The position numbers and the translations under genes were made by a program. From Sinorhizobium sp. 6-70 (GTDB lineage Bacteria; Pseudomonadota; Alphaproteobacteria; Rhizobiales; Rhizobiaceae): DNA of 64,000 nucleotides. A model generated the notes under the pieces. It ran no database searches and had not been told where the DNA came from. It was given only the letters and a program-made list of their open reading frames with translations. This document shows, one piece after another, positions 26,912 to 36,027 of the stretch (position 1 is the stretch's first letter; each line of letters begins with the position of its first letter). Where the stretch lies: NCBI RefSeq assembly GCF_030124375.1, contig NZ_JASKLS010000004.1, forward strand, positions 1-64,000. Reading direction: 5' to 3'.

Positions 26912-28225
26912 TTACTCGGCGGCTTGCCGTGCCATCGGGTTGTTGGGATGGGTCGTCCAGTTGGCGTAGTTAGGATCGACGGGCTTGCCGGTTCGCTTGT
27001 CGACAGTGCCGGCGGCGAGCGGTTCCATCGTGATGCAGTTCGAGACGGGGCAGACGTTGACGCAAAGATTGCAGCCGACGCACTCCTCCTCGATTACCTC
27101 GAAATGGCGCACGCCGTTGACGAACTGGGTGATCGCCTGGTGCGAGGTGTCCTCGCAGGCGATGTGACAGCGGCCGCATTTGATGCAGGCGTCCTGGTCG
27201 ATCTTCGCCTTGGCGACGTAGTTGAGGTTGAGATACTGCCAGTCGGTGACGTTCGGCACGGCCCGGCCGCAGATGTCGTCGAGCGTGCGGTGGCCCTTGG
27301 CGTCCATCCAGTCGGAAAGACCGGAGATCATTTCCTGGACGATCTTGAAGCCGTAGGTCATCGCCGCCGTGCAGACCTGGACGTTGCCGGCGCCGAGCGC
27401 CAGGAATTCGGCCGCGTCGCGCCAGGTGGTGATGCCGCCGATGCCCGAAATCGGCAATCCGTGGGTCTCCGGATCGCGGGCGATTTCGGCGACCATGTTG
27501 AGCGCGATCGGCTTCACTGCCGGCCCGCAATAGCCGCCGTGGCTGCCCCGGCCGTCGATCGAGGGCTCCGGCGAGAACGTGTCGAGGTTGACCGAAGTGA
27601 TCGAGTTGATCGTGTTGATCAGCGACACGGCGTCAGTGCCGCCGGCCTTGGCGGCGCGGGCGGGCTTGCGGATGTCGGTGATGTTCGGCGTCAGCTTGGT
27701 GATCACCGGCATGCGCGTGTACTGTTTGCACCAGCGCACGACCATCTCGATATATTCCGGCACCTGGCCGACCGCCGAGCCCATGCCGCGCTCGGACATG
27801 CCGTGCGGACAGCCGAAGTTGAGTTCTATGCCGTCGGCCCCGGTCTCCTCGACCAACGGCAGGATCGCCTTCCAGGCGTTCTCTTCACAGGGCACCATGA
27901 TCGAGGCGATCAGCGCCCGGTCGGGCCAGTTCATCTTCACCTGCTTCATCTCGCGAAGGTTCACATAGAGATCGCGGTCGGTGATGAGCTCGATGTTGTT
28001 CAAGCCGAGCAGACGCCGGTCGGCGCCCCAGATCGCGCCGTAGCGCGGGCCGTTGACGTTGACGACGGGCGGTCCTTCCTCGCCGAGCGTCTTCCAGACG
28101 ACGCCGCCCCAGCCGGCCTTGAAGGCGCGCTCGACGTTATAGGCCTTGTCCGTCGGCGGCGCCGAGGCGAGCCAGAACGGGTTCGGGGATTTGATGCCGA
28201 CAAAATTGTTGCGAAGATCAGCCAT
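26912..28225 (-). CDS. preA: NAD-dependent dihydropyrimidine dehydrogenase subunit PreA
   Basis: The 437-residue protein has a dihydroorotate-dehydrogenase-like FMN barrel (MADLRNNFVGIKSPNPFWLASAPP onward; SLINTINSITSVNLD; SGIGGITTWRDAAEF). It is fused to a C-terminal 2[4Fe-4S] ferredoxin with CIKCGRCHIACEDT and CVGCNLCVNVCPVSN. It reduces uracil and thymine to dihydropyrimidines with electrons from PreT, the first step of the reductive pathway. It is 31 bases downstream of preT on the same strand. Confidence 0.95.
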   Translation of the reverse strand: MADLRNNFVGIKSPNPFWLASAPPTDKAYNVERAFKAGWGGVVWKTLGEEGPPVVNVNGPRYGAIWGADRRLLGLNNIELITDRDLYVNLREMKQVKMNWPDRALIASIMVPCEENAWKAILPLVEETGADGIELNFGCPHGMSERGMGSAVGQVPEYIEMVVRWCKQYTRMPVITKLTPNITDIRKPARAAKAGGTDAVSLINTINSITSVNLDTFSPEPSIDGRGSHGGYCGPAVKPIALNMVAEIARDPETHGLPISGIGGITTWRDAAEFLALGAGNVQVCTAAMTYGFKIVQEMISGLSDWMDAKGHRTLDDICGRAVPNVTDWQYLNLNYVAKAKIDQDACIKCGRCHIACEDTSHQAITQFVNGVRHFEVIEEECVGCNLCVNVCPVSNCITMEPLAAGTVDKRTGKPVDPNYANWTTHPNNPMARQAAE

Positions 28226-28256
28226 TGTTCTCTTCCTCTCGATCCTGTTCCGCTTC

Positions 28257-29618
28257 TTACGCGACGGCGCTCGCCAGCGGCTGAGCCGCGGCGAAGGCTC
28301 GGTTGATCGATTCGGCGGCGTCCCGCCCCATAGCGACGGCGGAAACGGTCAGATCCTCTCCGCCGTGGACGCAGTCGCCGCCCGCCCAGACCTTGGGGAG
28401 CGAGGTGCGGCCCTCGGCATCGACGGCGATGCGCCCGCTCTCCATCTGAAGCGCGCCGAGGCCTGATGCCTCGAAGGTCTGGCCGATCGCCTTGAAGATC
28501 TGGTCAGCTGCGATGATACCTGTTTCCCCTGTGGTCGTCAGCTTGCCGTTATCGAGCGTCGTGTAGTCGAGCTCGATGCCGGCGACCCTGCCGTCCTTCA
28601 GCGCGATGCGCTTCGGCTGCAGCCAGTGGCGAATGGTGACGCCCTTGGAGGTTGCCAGATCCTGCTCGAACTCGGAGGCGTTCATGTGCTCCTTGCCGCG
28701 GCGGTAGCAGATCGTCACTTCCTCGGCGCCGAGGAGCTTCGACTGGACGGCAGCGTCGATTGCGGTCATGCCGCCGCCGAGCACCACGACCCGCCGGCCG
28801 ACCGGGATGTCGGCCTTGGTCTTCGACTGGCGGAGCGCGGCGATGAAGTCGACGGCGTCCTGGACGCCTTCGGCATTCTCGCCTTCGATCCTGAGTGCGT
28901 TGACGCCGGCAAGGCCGAGGCCGAGGAAGACGGCGTCATATTGATCGGTGAGGTCGGCAAGCGAGAAGTCGCGGCCGATTGCTTGGCCCTGGCGCACCTC
29001 GATACCGCCGATCGAAAGGACGTAATCGACCTCCTTCTGGGCGAAGTCGTCCACCGACTTGTAGGCGGCGATGCCGTATTCATTGAGTCCGCCGGATTTC
29101 TCACGCGCATCGTAGACCACCACGTCGTGGCCATTGACCGCGAGCCGGTGGGCGCAGGCGAGCCCCGCGGGTCCGGCACCGACCACCGCTATCTTTCGAC
29201 CGGACGAGGCGGCCCGCGTGTAGAACTGCTTGTTTTCCTTCATCGCGATGTCGGTCGCGTAACGCTGCAGCCTGCCGATCTCCACCGGCCGCTCCTCCGC
29301 CGTGTTGCGGACGCAGGCTTGTTCGCAAAGCGTTTCGGTGGGACAGACGCGGGCGCACATGCCGCCGAGAATGTTCTGGTCGAAAATCGTCTTCGCCGAA
29401 CCGATCGGATTGCCCGTTGCAATCTGCCGGATGAACAACGGGATATCGATCGAGGTGGGACAGGCCGTCATGCACGGCGCATCGTGACAGAAGTAACAGC
29501 GGTCGGAAGCGACCAGAGCCTCGTGTTTGTCGAGCGGTGGATGAAGGTCGGAGAAATTGGCTTCGTATTCCTTGAGCGGCAGTCGGCCGCCAAGGATCCC
29601 AGATTGCGTCGTTCCCAT
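28257..29618 (-). CDS. preT: NAD-dependent dihydropyrimidine dehydrogenase subunit PreT
   Basis: This 453-residue flavoprotein resembles the GltD/PreT group. The N-terminal Fe-S region has CYFCHDAPCMTACPTSIDIP and CARVCPTETLCEQACV. The FAD motif is VVGAGPAGLACAHRLA and the NAD(P) motif is RVVVLGGGMTAIDAAV. It passes electrons from NADH to PreA. It is the first gene of the preTA operon, with a RutR-like palindrome 54-69 bases upstream of the start codon. Relatives include glutamate synthase small subunits, but pairing with preA settles the role. Confidence 0.93.
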   Translation of the reverse strand: MGTTQSGILGGRLPLKEYEANFSDLHPPLDKHEALVASDRCYFCHDAPCMTACPTSIDIPLFIRQIATGNPIGSAKTIFDQNILGGMCARVCPTETLCEQACVRNTAEERPVEIGRLQRYATDIAMKENKQFYTRAASSGRKIAVVGAGPAGLACAHRLAVNGHDVVVYDAREKSGGLNEYGIAAYKSVDDFAQKEVDYVLSIGGIEVRQGQAIGRDFSLADLTDQYDAVFLGLGLAGVNALRIEGENAEGVQDAVDFIAALRQSKTKADIPVGRRVVVLGGGMTAIDAAVQSKLLGAEEVTICYRRGKEHMNASEFEQDLATSKGVTIRHWLQPKRIALKDGRVAGIELDYTTLDNGKLTTTGETGIIAADQIFKAIGQTFEASGLGALQMESGRIAVDAEGRTSLPKVWAGGDCVHGGEDLTVSAVAMGRDAAESINRAFAAAQPLASAVA

Positions 29619-29671
29619 TTTTGGCTCCCAATGTTTTCTCAGGATGAGGGAACGGTAACACGCTTTATTTT

Positions 29672-29687
29672 TTTATCAAACGGTAAA
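29672..29687. promoter_or_regulatory. RutR-like palindrome upstream of preT
   Basis: TTTATC-AAAC-GGTAAA has the same 6-4-6 architecture and right arm (GGTAAA) as the site at 21804-21819. It sits about 55 bases upstream of preT and could place preTA under the same regulator as the amidohydrolase and hydA genes. The left arm is degenerate, so confidence is limited. Confidence 0.5.
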
Positions 29688-29820
29688 AGTTTACTTCGGA
29701 AACTTGCCGAACACCCTGAGAACCGGGGGTTTCTATTCACGCATCCAATTCGCTCTGCACGTTTGTTTGACAGGGCAGGGCAAATAGTGGCAGCAAATCA
29801 AGGGGGAAGGAGATAATCGC

Positions 29821-30774
29821 ATGGCGCGCAGGCCGGAGACCAACAACAGGCTGGACGATGCTGCCCGGGCTGGCTGGCTATACTATGTCGCCGGCCGGAC
29901 GCAGGACGAGATTGCGTCGATCATGGGTATCTCGCGGCAATCGGCGCAGCGCCTCGTTTCCTTGGCCATGGCCGAGAGGCTGATCAAGGTTCGGCTCGAT
30001 CATCCGATCGCTGCCTGCCTCGAGACGGCCGCCCGGCTCAAGGAAAAATATGCGCTGAAACACGTCGATGTCGTGCCGAGCGATCCGGGTTCGAGTTCGA
30101 CGACCGTCGGTATCGCCGAAGCCGGCGCGGTGGAGATCGAGCGCTGGCTGAAATCGACGGAGCCGGTGGTTCTGGCGATCGGGACAGGGCGCACGCTGAA
30201 GGCGACGATCGACCAGTTGCCCTCGATGGAGTGCCCGCAGCATCGCATCGTCTCGCTGACCGGCAATATCAGGCTCGATGGCTCGGCCGCCTACTACAAC
30301 GTCATTTTCAGTATGGCGGACACGATCAAGGCGCGCCATTTTCCCATGCCCCTGCCGGTGCTCGTTTCGTCGCCCGAGGAGCGCGAGGTCCTTCACAACC
30401 AGAGTCTCGTCAAGCTCGCGCTCAAGCTCGGCGCGGAAGCCAATGCCGCCTTCGTCGGCGTGGGCGAACTCGGGCCCGACGCACCGCTGTGCGAGGACGG
30501 CTTCCTGGCGCGCGAGGAAATGGAGCGGCTGACGGCGGCCGGTGCCGCAGGGGAAATTTGCGGCTGGATGTTCGATCACGAGGGCGAACTGCTGACCGGC
30601 AGCATCAACGAACGTGTCGCCTCCATTCCGCTTCCGCCGCGCGACCGGGCGTCGGTCATCGGCATTGCCAAGGGCAGGCGCAAGTACGAGGCGCTCCGGG
30701 CAGCACTCAAGGGCCGCATCATCAACGGCCTTATCACCGACGAGACCACTGCCGACTTTCTGCTCGGCGCGTGA
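29821..30774 (+). CDS. SorC/DeoR-type sugar-binding transcription regulator of the polyol operon
   Basis: The 317-residue regulator has an N-terminal HTH (YYVAGRTQDEIASIMGISRQSAQRLVSLA) and a SorC-type sugar-binding domain with IGTGRTLKATIDQL and KGRRKYEALRAAL-type C-terminal segments. The ATG follows GGGGGAAGGAGATAATCGC, a strong ribosome site. It precedes smoE by 222 bases in the same direction, and a palindrome overlaps the probable smoE start of transcription. In Rhodobacter a similar protein (SmoC) activates the smo/mtl operon; whether this one activates or represses is not visible. Confidence 0.9.
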   Translation: MARRPETNNRLDDAARAGWLYYVAGRTQDEIASIMGISRQSAQRLVSLAMAERLIKVRLDHPIAACLETAARLKEKYALKHVDVVPSDPGSSSTTVGIAEAGAVEIERWLKSTEPVVLAIGTGRTLKATIDQLPSMECPQHRIVSLTGNIRLDGSAAYYNVIFSMADTIKARHFPMPLPVLVSSPEEREVLHNQSLVKLALKLGAEANAAFVGVGELGPDAPLCEDGFLAREEMERLTAAGAAGEICGWMFDHEGELLTGSINERVASIPLPPRDRASVIGIAKGRRKYEALRAALKGRIINGLITDETTADFLLGA

Positions 30775-30921
30775 TTCAGGCAGATAAACTCAGGCGGCAT
30801 CGAGCTTCGACAACGCGCAGGCCGAGCTGCGGGGTGCATTCTGCCCGCCGCGCTTGACAAAAAATCCATAGCTAAAACAGCCCATTAACGGTTTCGGGTG
30901 CGTCGCAGCAACGAATGCACA

Positions 30922-30950
30922 TTGACATTTTTCGCCAACGGGTGAGTAAT
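30922..30950 (+). promoter_or_regulatory. probable sigma70-type promoter of smoE
   Basis: TTGACA (30922-30927), a 17-base spacer and AGTAAT (30945-30950) form a plausible housekeeping promoter, with a perfect -35 hexamer and 4 of 6 bases at -10. Another TTGACA at 30854-30859 lacks a well-spaced -10. Confidence 0.5.
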
Positions 30951-30956
30951 TGCCCA

Positions 30957-30975
30957 TGAGCAAGGCAAATGCTCA
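30957..30975 (+). promoter_or_regulatory. inverted repeat at the smoE transcription start (operator candidate)
   Basis: TGAGCA-N7-TGCTCA is a perfect palindrome with 6-base arms. It lies directly downstream of the proposed -10 and 22 bases before the smoE ATG. Its position over the start point suits a repressor site for the adjacent SorC-type regulator. Confidence 0.5.
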
Positions 30976-30996
30976 TTTTCTTCTGGGAGGAAGTCG

Positions 30997-32307
30997 ATGA
31001 ATTTGAGAACTTTCCTGCTGGGCACGTGCTCGGCAGTCGCTCTGGCGGGTCTGGCCCAAGCAGAAACCCTGACCATTGCGACGGTGAACAACGGCGACAT
31101 GATCCGGATGCAGAAGCTGACGGATGATTTCACCTCGAAAAATCCGGACATTCAGCTCGAGTGGGTAACGCTCGAGGAAAACGTGCTGCGCCAGCGCGTA
31201 ACGACGGATATCGCGACGAAAGGCGGCCAGTACGACATCATGACGATCGGCACCTACGAAGTGCCGATCTGGGCCAAGCAGGGCTGGCTCCTGCCGCTCG
31301 ACAATCTTGGCGCCGATTACGACGTCGATGACCTGCTGCCGGCGATCCGCAGCGGCCTGACCATCGACGGCAAGCTCTATGCCGCACCGTTCTACGGCGA
31401 AAGCTCGATGGTGATGTATCGCAAGGACCTCTTCGAGAAGGCCGGCCTCACCATGCCTGACGCCCCGACCTGGGACTTCATCGCGGACGCCGCCCGCAAG
31501 ATCACCGACAAGAACAATGAGGTGTACGGCATCTGCCTGCGCGGCAAGGCCGGCTGGGGCGAGAACATGGCCTTCCTGACGGCGACGGCGAACGCTTTCG
31601 GCGCACGCTGGTTCGACGAGAAATGGCAGCCGCAGTTCGATCAGCCCGAATGGAAGAATACGCTCGACTTCTATGTCAAGCTGATGAATGACGCCGGCCC
31701 GCCTGGTGCCTCCTCGAACGGTTTCAACGAAAACCTGTCACTCTTCCAGACGGGCAAGTGCGCCATGTGGATCGACGCAACGGTTGCCGCTTCCTTCGTA
31801 ACCAACCCGAAGGAATCCACGGTTGCCGACAAGGTCGGTTTCGCGCTCGCGCCCGATACCGGCCTTGGCAAACGTGGCAACTGGCTCTGGGCGTGGAACC
31901 TCGCGATCCCCGCGGGCTCGCAGAAGACGGAAGCGGCAGAGAAGTTCATCGCTTGGGCGACCGGCAAGGATTATCTGAAGCTCGTCGCCGAGAAGGAGGG
32001 CTGGGCAAACGTTCCGCCCGGTACCCGCACCTCTCTCTACGAGAACCCGGAATACCAGAAGGCGGCGCCATTCGCGAAAATGACGCTCGACTCGATCAAC
32101 GCGGCCGACCCGAAGAACCCGGCGGTCAAACCGGTGCCCTATGTCGGCGTGCAGTTCGTCGCGATCCCGGAATTCCAGGGCCTCGGCACCGCCGTAGGCC
32201 AGGTGTTCTCGGCAGCACTGGCCGGCCAGATGAGCGTGGATCAGGCGCTTGCCAGCGCGCAGCAACTGTCGACCCGCGAAATGACCAAGGCCGGTTACAT
32301 CAAATAG
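30997..32307 (+). CDS. smoE: sorbitol/mannitol ABC transporter substrate-binding protein
   Basis: This 436-residue family-1 extracellular solute-binding protein has a signal peptide (MNLRTFLLGTCSAVALAGLA, cleavage after AQA). Typical segments are TIGTYEVPIWAKQGWLLPLD, YAAPFYGESSMVMYRKDLFE and GKCAMWIDATVAASF. It starts the polyol operon, behind a TGGGAGGAAGTCG ribosome site. In S. meliloti the orthologous operon is annotated smoEFGK and serves hexitol uptake. A stem-loop follows before smoF, as often seen when the binding protein must be made in excess. Confidence 0.93.
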   Translation: MNLRTFLLGTCSAVALAGLAQAETLTIATVNNGDMIRMQKLTDDFTSKNPDIQLEWVTLEENVLRQRVTTDIATKGGQYDIMTIGTYEVPIWAKQGWLLPLDNLGADYDVDDLLPAIRSGLTIDGKLYAAPFYGESSMVMYRKDLFEKAGLTMPDAPTWDFIADAARKITDKNNEVYGICLRGKAGWGENMAFLTATANAFGARWFDEKWQPQFDQPEWKNTLDFYVKLMNDAGPPGASSNGFNENLSLFQTGKCAMWIDATVAASFVTNPKESTVADKVGFALAPDTGLGKRGNWLWAWNLAIPAGSQKTEAAEKFIAWATGKDYLKLVAEKEGWANVPPGTRTSLYENPEYQKAAPFAKMTLDSINAADPKNPAVKPVPYVGVQFVAIPEFQGLGTAVGQVFSAALAGQMSVDQALASAQQLSTREMTKAGYIK

Positions 32308-32348
32308 GGCTCCCAAGGGCCGGGGCGCTGGTTGGAAACGGCTGGTGT

Positions 32349-32420
32349 CCCGGCAACTCTCAGGGCGGGATGGGGAAAAGCGGAACGGGTTTTCCGCTTC
32401 CCGCTCTGACTTTTTAGATC
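32349..32420 (+). repeat. repeat-derived stem-loop between smoE and smoF
   Basis: An 8-bp perfect hairpin AAGCGGAA/TTCCGCTT (32378-32385/32392-32399) lies inside a GCGGGATGGGG...CCCGCTCTGA block. The block resembles the dispersed repeats at 7440 and 38220. The following CTTTTTAG is a weak T run. In the mRNA the structure would stabilise or attenuate the message between binding-protein and permease genes. Confidence 0.55.
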
Positions 32421-32497
32421 GGTCACGGCGCGTCCGGCATGCGCGGTAAACCGCGCCCGCCTTCATGGAACAGCGTTGACAATTACGGGAGGACGCC

Positions 32498-33370
32498 ATG
32501 GCGACCTTGCATACCCGCTCCGCTGCGCGGCTGATGATCGCGCCCTCGGTGCTCCTGCTTCTGGCCTGGATGATCGTTCCGCTGGCCATGACCATCTATT
32601 TCTCGCTTCTGCGCTATAATCTGCTGATGCCCGGAATGGAGGAGTTCGCAGGGCTCTCGAACTACATTTACTTTGTGACCGATCCGGCGTTCTTCCAGGC
32701 GGTCTTCAACACGCTCGCGATCGTCCTCGGCGTGCTGTTCATCACCGTGATCGGCGGCATCGCCCTCGCGCTTCTTCTCGACCAGCCGATGTTCGGGCAG
32801 GGGATCGTGCGCATCCTGGTGATCGCGCCGTTCCTGATCATGCCGACCGTTGCGGCACTCGTCTGGAAGAACATGTTCATGAACCCGGTGAACGGGCTCT
32901 TTGCCTGGCTCGCCAAACTCGTCGGCCTGCAGCCCTTCGACTTCCTCGCGAATGCGCCACTCTTCTCGATCATCCTCATTGTCGCCTGGCAATGGCTGCC
33001 CTTCGCGACGCTCATCCTGCTGACGGCGCTGCAGTCGCTCGACGAGGAACAGAAGGAGGCCGCGCAGATGGATGGTGCCGGCGCCTGGAGCCGCTTCTTC
33101 TATCTGGTGCTGCCGCATCTTTCGCGCGCAATCACCGTGGTGATCCTGATCCAGACGATCTTCCTGCTCTCCGTCTTTGCCGAAATCCTCGTCACCACCA
33201 ACGGTGGGCCAGGTACGCAGAGCACGAACCTCACCTTCCTCGTCTATGCGCAGGCTCTCCTGCAGTTCGACGTGGGCGGCGCATCCGCCGGCGGCATCAT
33301 CGCGGTCATCCTCGCCAATATCGTCGCATTCTTCCTGATGCGCATGATCGGCAAGACGCTGGAGGCTTGA
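32498..33370 (+). CDS. smoF: polyol ABC transporter permease SmoF
   Basis: The 290-residue permease of the MalF/UgpA type has six predicted membrane helices and the EAA loop LDEEQKEAAQMDGAGAWSRF. A conserved MalF-like ending (GGPGTQSTNLTFLVYAQALLQFDVGGASA) is present. The ATG follows ACGGGAGGACGCC. It pairs with SmoG, five bases downstream, to form the hexitol channel in the inner membrane. Confidence 0.92.
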   Translation: MATLHTRSAARLMIAPSVLLLLAWMIVPLAMTIYFSLLRYNLLMPGMEEFAGLSNYIYFVTDPAFFQAVFNTLAIVLGVLFITVIGGIALALLLDQPMFGQGIVRILVIAPFLIMPTVAALVWKNMFMNPVNGLFAWLAKLVGLQPFDFLANAPLFSIILIVAWQWLPFATLILLTALQSLDEEQKEAAQMDGAGAWSRFFYLVLPHLSRAITVVILIQTIFLLSVFAEILVTTNGGPGTQSTNLTFLVYAQALLQFDVGGASAGGIIAVILANIVAFFLMRMIGKTLEA

Positions 33371-33375
33371 GACCC

Positions 33376-34206
33376 ATGGCACGCAATGTTTCGACCCAAC
33401 GCAAGGTGGTTGTCACCGTCGTCGCCTGGACGATCGGCATCCTGATCTTCTTCCCGATCCTCTGGACGTTCCTGACGAGCTTCAAGACGGAGGCGCAAGC
33501 GATCGCCTCGCCGCCCGCATTCCTCTTCTTCGATTGGACGACCGAGAACTACTTCGAAGTGCAGAGCCGGTCCAATTACTTCAAGCACTTCATGAACTCG
33601 GTGGTTATCTCCTTCGGGTCGACGCTGATCGGTCTCATCATCGCCATTCCGTCGGCATGGGCCATGGCCTTCGCCCCGACGAAACGGACCAAGGACGTGC
33701 TGATGTGGATGCTGTCCACGAAGATGATGCCGCCCGTCGGCGTGCTGGTGCCGATGTACCTGATGTACCGCAACTCGGGGCTCCTCGACACCCGCATAGG
33801 CCTGGTGATCGTCCTGACGCTGATCAACCTGCCGATCATCATCTGGATGCTCTATACCTACTTCAAGGAAATCCCCGGCGAGATCCTGGAAGCGGCGCGC
33901 ATGGACGGCGCCTCGCTCTCCAAGGAGATCATCTACGTGCTGACGCCGATGGCGATCCCCGGCATCGCATCGACGCTGCTCCTCAACATCATTCTCGCCT
34001 GGAACGAGGCGTTCTGGACCTTGAATCTGACCGCGGCGAAGGCAGCACCGCTGACCGCCTTCATCGCTTCCTATTCGAGCCCGGAAGGTCTGTTTTACGC
34101 GAAGCTTTCGGCCGCCTCCACGATGGCGATCGCCCCCATCCTCATACTCGGCTGGTTCTCGCAGAAGCAGCTTGTACGCGGCCTGACCTTCGGCGCGGTC
34201 AAATAA
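33376..34206 (+). CDS. smoG: polyol ABC transporter permease SmoG
   Basis: This 276-residue MalG-type permease starts [14 protein letters not shown]. It contains an N-terminal membrane helix, six helices in total and the EAA loop [20 protein letters not shown]. The C-terminal [16 protein letters not shown] is the usual MalG ending. The frame is open far upstream, antisense-like in smoF, but the ATG at 33376 directly after the smoF stop is the family start. Ten bases separate it from smoK. Confidence 0.93.
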   Translation: MARNVSTQRKVVVTVVAWTIGILIFFPILWTFLTSFKTEAQAIASPPAFLFFDWTTENYFEVQSRSNYFKHFMNSVVISFGSTLIGLIIAIPSAWAMAFAPTKRTKDVLMWMLSTKMMPPVGVLVPMYLMYRNSGLLDTRIGLVIVLTLINLPIIIWMLYTYFKEIPGEILEAARMDGASLSKEIIYVLTPMAIPGIASTLLLNIILAWNEAFWTLNLTAAKAAPLTAFIASYSSPEGLFYAKLSAASTMAIAPILILGWFSQKQLVRGLTFGAVK

Positions 34207-34216
34207 GGATACGACC

Positions 34217-35214
<998 letters not shown>

Positions 35215-35218
<4 letters not shown>

Positions 35219-35988
35219 AACGTCTTGAAGGTAAAAGCGCGCTGATTACCGGATCCGCGCGGGGTATCGGCCGTGCCTTCGCCGAGGCCTATGTGCGCGA
35301 GGGGGCCACCGTCGCGATCGCGGACATCAATATCGACCGGGCGAAGCAGACGGCTGCGGAAATCGGACCGGCGGCCTATGCCGTCCAAATGGACGTGACC
35401 CGGCAGGAGTCGATCGACGCGGCGGTCGCTGCAGTTGTCGAGCATGCGGGCGGCCTGGATATCCTGGTCAACAATGCCGCTCTCTTCGATCTGGCGCCGA
35501 TCGTCGCGATCACCCGAGAAAGCTACGAAAAACTCTTTTCGATCAATGTCGCCGGCACGCTCTTCACCCTGCAGGCGGCGGCCAAGCAGATGATCGCGCA
35601 GGGGCGCGGCGGCAAGATCATCAACATGGCGAGCCAGGCGGGTCGCCGCGGCGAGGCACTGGTTGCCGTCTATTGCGCCACCAAGGCGGCCGTCATCAGC
35701 CTTACGCAGTCGGCCGGGCTCAATCTCATCAAACATCGCATCAACGTGAACGCGATCGCTCCCGGCGTCGTCGACGGCGAACATTGGGATGGCGTCGATG
35801 CGCTCTTTGCCAAGTACGAGAACCGTCCGCTCGGCGAAAAGAAGCGCCTGGTTGGCGAGGAGGTGCCGTACGGACGGATGGGCACCGCCGAAGATCTCAC
35901 CGGCATGGCGATTTTCCTGGCCTCATCGGAGAGCGACTACATCGTTGCCCAGACCTACAACGTCGATGGCGGCAACTGGATGAGCTGA
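35215..35988 (+). CDS. smoS: sorbitol dehydrogenase (SDR family) SmoS
   Basis: This 257-residue short-chain dehydrogenase has the cofactor motif TGSARGIG, the NNAA motif (LVNNAALF), the catalytic Ser near MASQAG, and Tyr-x3-Lys in AVYCATKAA. It is the well-known polyol dehydrogenase type that converts sorbitol to fructose and galactitol to tagatose with NAD. The gene is translationally coupled to smoK and followed by mtlK after 39 bases. Confidence 0.94.
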
Positions 35989-36027
35989 GGCTTCGTCGCA
36001 GCACGAGTCCTCGAAAGGAACGATAGG

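Noticed and set aside
30854..30882. TTGACA at 30854 as a second smoE promoter
   Set aside because: No acceptable -10 hexamer occurs 16-18 bases downstream.
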